Assembly: GCA_934631985.1 (NCBI GenBank)
Contig: CAKTYE010000004.1
Span: 1-64,000 of the forward strand
From: an uncultured Clostridia bacterium
GTDB taxonomy: Bacteria; Bacillota; Clostridia; Christensenellales; Aristaeellaceae
Direction: 5' to 3'
Length of the DNA stretch: 64,000 nt
Positions within the stretch are counted from its first letter, which is position 1, and every line of letters starts with the position of its first letter. The notes beneath the pieces are model-generated. The model was not told the origin of the DNA and searched no databases. It worked only from the letters and a program-made list of their open reading frames with translations. Shown in pieces: positions 60,164 to 64,000 of this stretch. The translations under genes and the position numbers were made by a program.

Positions 60164-61417
60164 TTACTCCTGACTGCGGCCTTGTGCCGCGGCGCTCGCG
60201 CCTGCCAGCGCACCCGTGGAAAAGGCGATCTGCAAATTAAAGCCGCCCGTGTGGGCGTCCACATCCATTACTTCGCCCGCAAAATACAGCCCGGGACACA
60301 GTCGGCTTTCCATGGTGGCAGGCTGGATCTCCTTGACGGTCACACCGCCGCGGGTCACAATAGCCTCCGCCAGCGGACGGCGCGCGGCAATGGTCAGCGG
60401 CAGGGCCTTCAAGGTCTGGCACAGCTTCTCCCGTTCCGCGCGGGTCACCTGCGCGCACACCCGGTCGGCAGGTACACCGCACAGTGCCGGGAACATTGCA
60501 CTCAGCCGCAGGGGCAGAAGGCCCGGCAGCACGTTTTGCAGCTGCTTGCGAGGCTGCGCAGCGAGATCCCGCTGAACCCGCGCGTCCAGCTGCTCCGGGG
60601 TCAGCCCGGGCTTCAGGTCCAGCGTCACCTGCGCCTCGCTGAGGTCATCGGGCAGGTGACAACTCATTTCCAGCACCAGCGGCCCGGAAATGCCGAAGTG
60701 GGTGAAAAGCATCTCCCCCAGCTCGGTATACAGGGTCTTCTTGCCCTTTTTCAGCGTCAGGCGAACGTTTTTCAGCGCCAAGCCCTGCAATTCCCGGGGC
60801 CAGCCTTCCGCCGTTTCCAGCGCGGACAGCACAGCCTCCCGGGGCTGCAGCGTATGTCCTGCGCTTTGCGCCAGCGCGTAACCGTCCCCCGTGGAGCCAG
60901 TCATGGGATAGCTTGCGCCGCCCGTCGCCAGGATCACCGCATCCGCCGCAAGCTGCTCGCCGCTCTCCAGCGTCACGCCGCTGATGCGGCCCGATGTGCA
61001 TTGCAGCGCCGCGACCCGGCTGTTCAGCCGCACCTGTACGCCGCGCCGCTCCATCATCCGGGCCAGGGTCCGGGTCACATCGCTGGCCTTTTCCGTCTGC
61101 GGATAGACCCGCTGACCGCGCTGCACCTGCACGGGGCAGCCGTTATCCTCCAGCAGAGCCATCATGTCCTGGGGACCGAAATGGCTCAGGGCGCTGTACA
61201 AAAAGCGCGGATTGCGCGGCACCTGACGCAGAAATTCCTCCTGCGTGCAGTCGTTGGTGACGTTGCAGCGGCCCTTGCCGGTGATGTAAATTTTCTTGCC
61301 CAGCTTTTCATTACGCTCCAGCAGCGTGACCCGCGCACCTGCATCCGCCGCGAAAATGGCAGCCATCATGCCCGCCGCTCCGCCGCCAATAATCAGCACG
61401 TTATTCCATGTGTCCAT
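60164..61417 (-). CDS. BaiN/HI0933-type flavoprotein
   Basis: A 417-residue NAD(P)/FAD-dependent oxidoreductase of the HI0933 family. It shows VLIIGGGAAGMMAAIFAADAG for FAD, LGKKIYITGKGRCNVTND, LATGGASYPMTGSTGDGYALA and the C-terminal GLYFAGEVMDVDAHTGGFN. Members have been linked to bile-acid dehydroxylation in gut Clostridia, but most are of unknown substrate, and no bai genes are here. I choose the ATG at 61417, which has GGGAG 6 bases upstream, overlapping the end of the RpiR gene by 17 bases. Confidence 0.87.
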   Translation of the reverse strand: MDTWNNVLIIGGGAAGMMAAIFAADAGARVTLLERNEKLGKKIYITGKGRCNVTNDCTQEEFLRQVPRNPRFLYSALSHFGPQDMMALLEDNGCPVQVQRGQRVYPQTEKASDVTRTLARMMERRGVQVRLNSRVAALQCTSGRISGVTLESGEQLAADAVILATGGASYPMTGSTGDGYALAQSAGHTLQPREAVLSALETAEGWPRELQGLALKNVRLTLKKGKKTLYTELGEMLFTHFGISGPLVLEMSCHLPDDLSEAQVTLDLKPGLTPEQLDARVQRDLAAQPRKQLQNVLPGLLPLRLSAMFPALCGVPADRVCAQVTRAEREKLCQTLKALPLTIAARRPLAEAIVTRGGVTVKEIQPATMESRLCPGLYFAGEVMDVDAHTGGFNLQIAFSTGALAGASAAAQGRSQE

Positions 61418-62276
61418 GCTCTTCTCCCAAATAAACATCGTTGGCAGCCCAAATGGCCTCCAGCTGCTTGAAGTGCCGTCCCAGCTCCTCCTTGCGGTGC
61501 AGGCCCAGGGACACGATCAGCGCGTTGATGACGCTCATGGGTGCGGCAAGGGAATCCACAAAGGAAGCCATATCCGTGCGGGCGGTGAGGCACACGTCGC
61601 TCACATCGTGCAGGGGCGACATGGGGCCGTCGGTAATGGAAATGACCTGCGCCCCGCCCTTCCGTGCAAAGCGCATGGCCTCCACCGTGCGGGTGGAATA
61701 GCGCGGAAAGCTGATGCCGATCAACACATCGTTGCTGCGCACCCGGGCGATCTCCTCAAACACATCCGTCGCCCCGCTGGACACCAGATGCACCCGATCG
61801 AAAATATAATTCAAATAATACCCGAGGAACTGTGCCAGCGGCGCAGCCGAGCGCAGGCCGATGACGTAAATTTCCTCTGCATCCAAAATGCGATGCACCG
61901 CATTTTCAAAGCACTGCACATCCAGCTGCTCCACCGTGGCGCGAATGTTCTGCATGTCGCTTTTCAGCACCGTGCGCAGCACTGCATCCGGGTCGATCTC
62001 CGAGGACATTTCAAAGCGCTGCACCGCCGTCAGCCGATGGCTGACCAATTCCTGCAGCGCCCGCTGCAATTGTGGATACCCCTCATAGCCCAGCACCGAG
62101 GCGAAGCGCACCACCGTGGATTCGCTCACCCCCACGCTTTCGCCCAGGCGGCTGGCGGTCATGAACACCGCCTTATCGTAATGATCGACGATATACTGGG
62201 CGATCCTGCGGTGGCCCTTGCTCAGGCGGCGGCCCGAATGGTTCAGCCGCTCGATCATGTCCTGCATATCCTGCAT
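61401..62276 (-). CDS. MurR/RpiR family regulator
   Basis: A 291-residue sugar-responsive regulator. The N-terminal HTH_6 domain reads LSKGHRRIAQYIVDHYDKA, MTASRLGESVGVSESTVVRFASVLGY. The C-terminal SIS domain shows IYVIGLRSAAPLAQFLGYYL, VLIGISFPRYSTRTVEAM and VISITDGPMSPL, which bind a phosphosugar. AGGAGG precedes the ATG. No sugar operon is adjacent; it overlaps the flavoprotein gene, which may be its target or only a partner in transcription. Confidence 0.9.
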   Translation of the reverse strand: MQDMQDMIERLNHSGRRLSKGHRRIAQYIVDHYDKAVFMTASRLGESVGVSESTVVRFASVLGYEGYPQLQRALQELVSHRLTAVQRFEMSSEIDPDAVLRTVLKSDMQNIRATVEQLDVQCFENAVHRILDAEEIYVIGLRSAAPLAQFLGYYLNYIFDRVHLVSSGATDVFEEIARVRSNDVLIGISFPRYSTRTVEAMRFARKGGAQVISITDGPMSPLHDVSDVCLTARTDMASFVDSLAAPMSVINALIVSLGLHRKEELGRHFKQLEAIWAANDVYLGEEHGHME

Positions 62277-62389
62277 GCGTTTCTACCTCCTGGCGGGCCC
62301 TTCTACAAAGGTCCATACCTGTTCCATTATATAGGACGAGGGGTATTTTTGCAAGACCGCAGGCAGAATCTTTCATTTTGGAAAGCCGG

Positions 62390-63145
62390 TCACAGCTCCT
62401 CCAGCAGTGCTTTCCAGGGGGCTTCCTCCACCGGGCGCGGCCCCAGCAGGGTCAGAGTGATATGCCCCTGACGCACCAGATCCGCATCACTGCCGGGAGT
62501 GTGGCGCTCCGCAGGATGCTCCGGCGTGCTGAAGAAATATGTCTCCCCGCGGGGCGTTTCGTAGCGCGCATGCCCGTATTCATAGCACACCGTGGAGATG
62601 GGACACAGCATCGGGGGCTGCAAATGCGCCACATCGCAATTGGGAAAATTCACATTCATCAGCGTATGCGGCGGCAGCGGATGCTCCTTCAGCGCTTCGC
62701 CCAGCTGCAAAGCCCATTCCACGCCCACCTGCAAGGTATCCATGGCGATGGGCGGCTCCGCAGAAAGTGCCAGCGCCGGGTAGCCCATAAACGCCGCCTC
62801 CCGCGCAGCCCCCACGGTGCCGGAGCAGTAGGTCGCCAGCCCGGTGTTCCAGCCGTTGTTGATACCGCTGATCACCAGATCCACATGATCTCCGCACAGC
62901 TCCGTCAGACCCAGCCGGGCGCAGTCCACCGGAGTGCCGTCCACCAGCCAGGCCGCGTCCGCACCCTCCATGATCCCGGGGCGCACCAGCACCGGCGCCG
63001 TGGTGGTGAAGGAGTGTCCCTTGGCGCTCTGCTGGGTCATGGGGGCGCTGACCGTGACCCGATGCCCGTGCGCCGCCACCGTACGGCAAAGAAACGCCAG
63101 CAGCGGGCTGGCAAAGCCATCATCATTGGTAAGCAGAATATGCAT
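62390..63145 (-). CDS. surE: 5'/3'-nucleotidase SurE
   Basis: A 251-residue metal-dependent nucleoside monophosphatase and survival protein. It begins HILLTNDDGFASP with the metal-binding Asp pair and has SAPMTQQSAKGHSFT, VDGTPVDCARLGL, the SGINNGWNTGLATYCSGTVG loop and AREAAFMG, all diagnostic. Length is normal. It starts about 30 bases after the stop of the CapA gene and is probably in the same operon. Confidence 0.95.
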   Translation of the reverse strand: MHILLTNDDGFASPLLAFLCRTVAAHGHRVTVSAPMTQQSAKGHSFTTTAPVLVRPGIMEGADAAWLVDGTPVDCARLGLTELCGDHVDLVISGINNGWNTGLATYCSGTVGAAREAAFMGYPALALSAEPPIAMDTLQVGVEWALQLGEALKEHPLPPHTLMNVNFPNCDVAHLQPPMLCPISTVCYEYGHARYETPRGETYFFSTPEHPAERHTPGSDADLVRQGHITLTLLGPRPVEEAPWKALLEEL

Positions 63146-63178
63146 GAAAAGCCCTCTTTCTCTTTCGTATACCGTGCG

Positions 63179-64000
63179 TCACTCGTCCGCCTGTGCCGTT
63201 TTCGTGAAGTCTGCAAAGCCCGTGGTCAGGAAGGAATCCGGCAGCCCGGAGTCCGGGTCCTTGGCCTTGTAGAACACCAGCTTGCGCCAGACCTGTTCCT
63301 TCCCCGCCTGATCCTCAATGGGATAGGGGCGGTAATCCCGATCCTTGTGCATTTTATAAGGGATCGCCGTCAGCGTCGCCAGTTCGCAGCTTCCATCCTC
63401 CTGGACGGTATAAGTGACCTGCACCACGCAGGTGTCATCGTCCTTGGGCGCGGCGTTCGCCCCAAAGGTGAAGTTGGACAGGCTGTACAAGATCACCTTG
63501 CCCTTATAGATCTGAATGGGCTGCACCGTATGGGAGCCATGCCCGTAGACCATATCCGCACCCATGTCGATCAGCGCAGGCGCGCCGGTGCGCTGCTGCC
63601 CATTGATGTTCAGACTTTCCTCCTTGCCCCAATGGGCGCTGGCAATGACGAAGGTGCAGCCCTGGGCACGCAGCTCTGCAATGGCCTGCCGGTAGCGCTC
63701 CAGCTTCGCCTCATTGATGGGATAGGTATAGCCCACAAAGCCAATCTTCACGCCCTTGACGGTGATCGTATACAAGTCGCTGTCCCCAAAGTAGCCGATG
63801 CCCTGTTCCGCCAGCGCAGCAAGGGTATCCACGCGGCCCTTCGCCCCAAAGTCGGACATATGGTTGTTTGCGGTGTTCACCACATCCACATGCCCCAGCT
63901 TGAACACCTCGGCAAACTCCGGCGCTGCGCCCAGCGCCATGAACTTGCCCGTGGACTTGCGGTTGGTGAAGCAGCCCTCACAGTTGGCGATGGTCAGGTC
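63179..64000 (-). CDS. CapA-family protein, 5' end beyond the window
   Basis: At least 273 residues of a CapA/PGA_cap metallophosphatase-like protein, the type linked to poly-gamma-glutamate capsules but often of unknown role. Motifs are LTIANCEGCFTN at the edge, VDVVNTANNHMSDFG, ASAHWGKEE and GADMVYGHGSHTVQP with the metal-binding His and Asp residues, and LYSLSNFTFG. The frame is open to base 64,000, so the true start and any signal peptide lie outside. No capsule genes are visible; surE follows. Confidence 0.88.
   Translation of the reverse strand, partial: DLTIANCEGCFTNRKSTGKFMALGAAPEFAEVFKLGHVDVVNTANNHMSDFGAKGRVDTLAALAEQGIGYFGDSDLYTITVKGVKIGFVGYTYPINEAKLERYRQAIAELRAQGCTFVIASAHWGKEESLNINGQQRTGAPALIDMGADMVYGHGSHTVQPIQIYKGKVILYSLSNFTFGANAAPKDDDTCVVQVTYTVQEDGSCELATLTAIPYKMHKDRDYRPYPIEDQAGKEQVWRKLVFYKAKDPDSGLPDSFLTTGFADFTKTAQADE

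Overview
The window looks like chromosomal DNA of a GC-rich, strictly anaerobic, spore-lineage Firmicute (class Clostridia, gut or rumen type). The evidence is a sigH-rae1-rlmB-mrnC block, a T-box leader on ileS, RNase Y, strong AGGAGG ribosome sites with many GTG/TTG starts, a class I hydroxylamine reductase, a Na+-decarboxylase beta subunit and ThyX. I cannot name a genus. I see no rRNA, tRNA, CRISPR array, prophage or intact transposase.

Layout. 1-5,150: end of an unknown gene, a membrane-anchored methyltransferase, aminopeptidase P, DegV, a DUF3783 protein and a small PqqD-like protein. A 168-bp element with terminal inverted repeats sits between aminopeptidase P and degV, and a 630-bp gap is full of palindromic repeats. 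5,150-11,600: RNase Z, a GH42 beta-galactosidase, a serine-recombinase remnant abutting ssrA (tmRNA), smpB, then divergently proA and a HAD phosphatase. 11,665-16,500: secreted SH3 proteins around an orphan oadB-oadG pair, then a HEAT-repeat protein. 16,530-28,000: glycerate kinase-tgt, RluA, an RlmI-like methyltransferase and a DUF559 protein, a 198-bp tandem repeat array, a degenerate GH4 protein, ileS with T-box, and an MFS transporter. 28,140-33,400: rny behind a possible structured RNA, a secreted FMN/FAD reductase with a divergent TetR regulator, and an AT-rich membrane protein gene. 33,500-43,930: SNF2/SWIM helicase, NlpC/P60 protein, dtd-rel, recJ and a phosphodiester glycosidase. 44,000-49,990: two paralogous zinc-ribbon membrane proteins around a lone ABC ATPase, then mrnC-thyX-rlmB-rae1-sigH. 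50,000-59,100: a hairpin-rich gap, an SH3 protein, gdhA, hcp, an ABC-F protein and two Tim44-like membrane proteins. 59,150-64,000: a minus-strand run of DEDDh exonuclease, BaiN-type flavoprotein, RpiR regulator, surE and a CapA protein cut by the window edge.

Themes. RNA metabolism is heavily represented: RNase Z, RNase Y, Mini-III, Rae1, tmRNA/SmpB, Tgt, RluA, RlmB, Dtd, Rel and ABC-F. Intergenic space is colonised by at least four short palindromic repeat families, some of whose copies differ by base-pair-preserving changes. Several promoters read cleanly as sigma-A sites with 17-bp spacers, including one divergent pair that shares a single palindromic -35 hexamer. The best candidate for something undescribed is a roughly 318-nt noncoding transcription unit upstream of rny.
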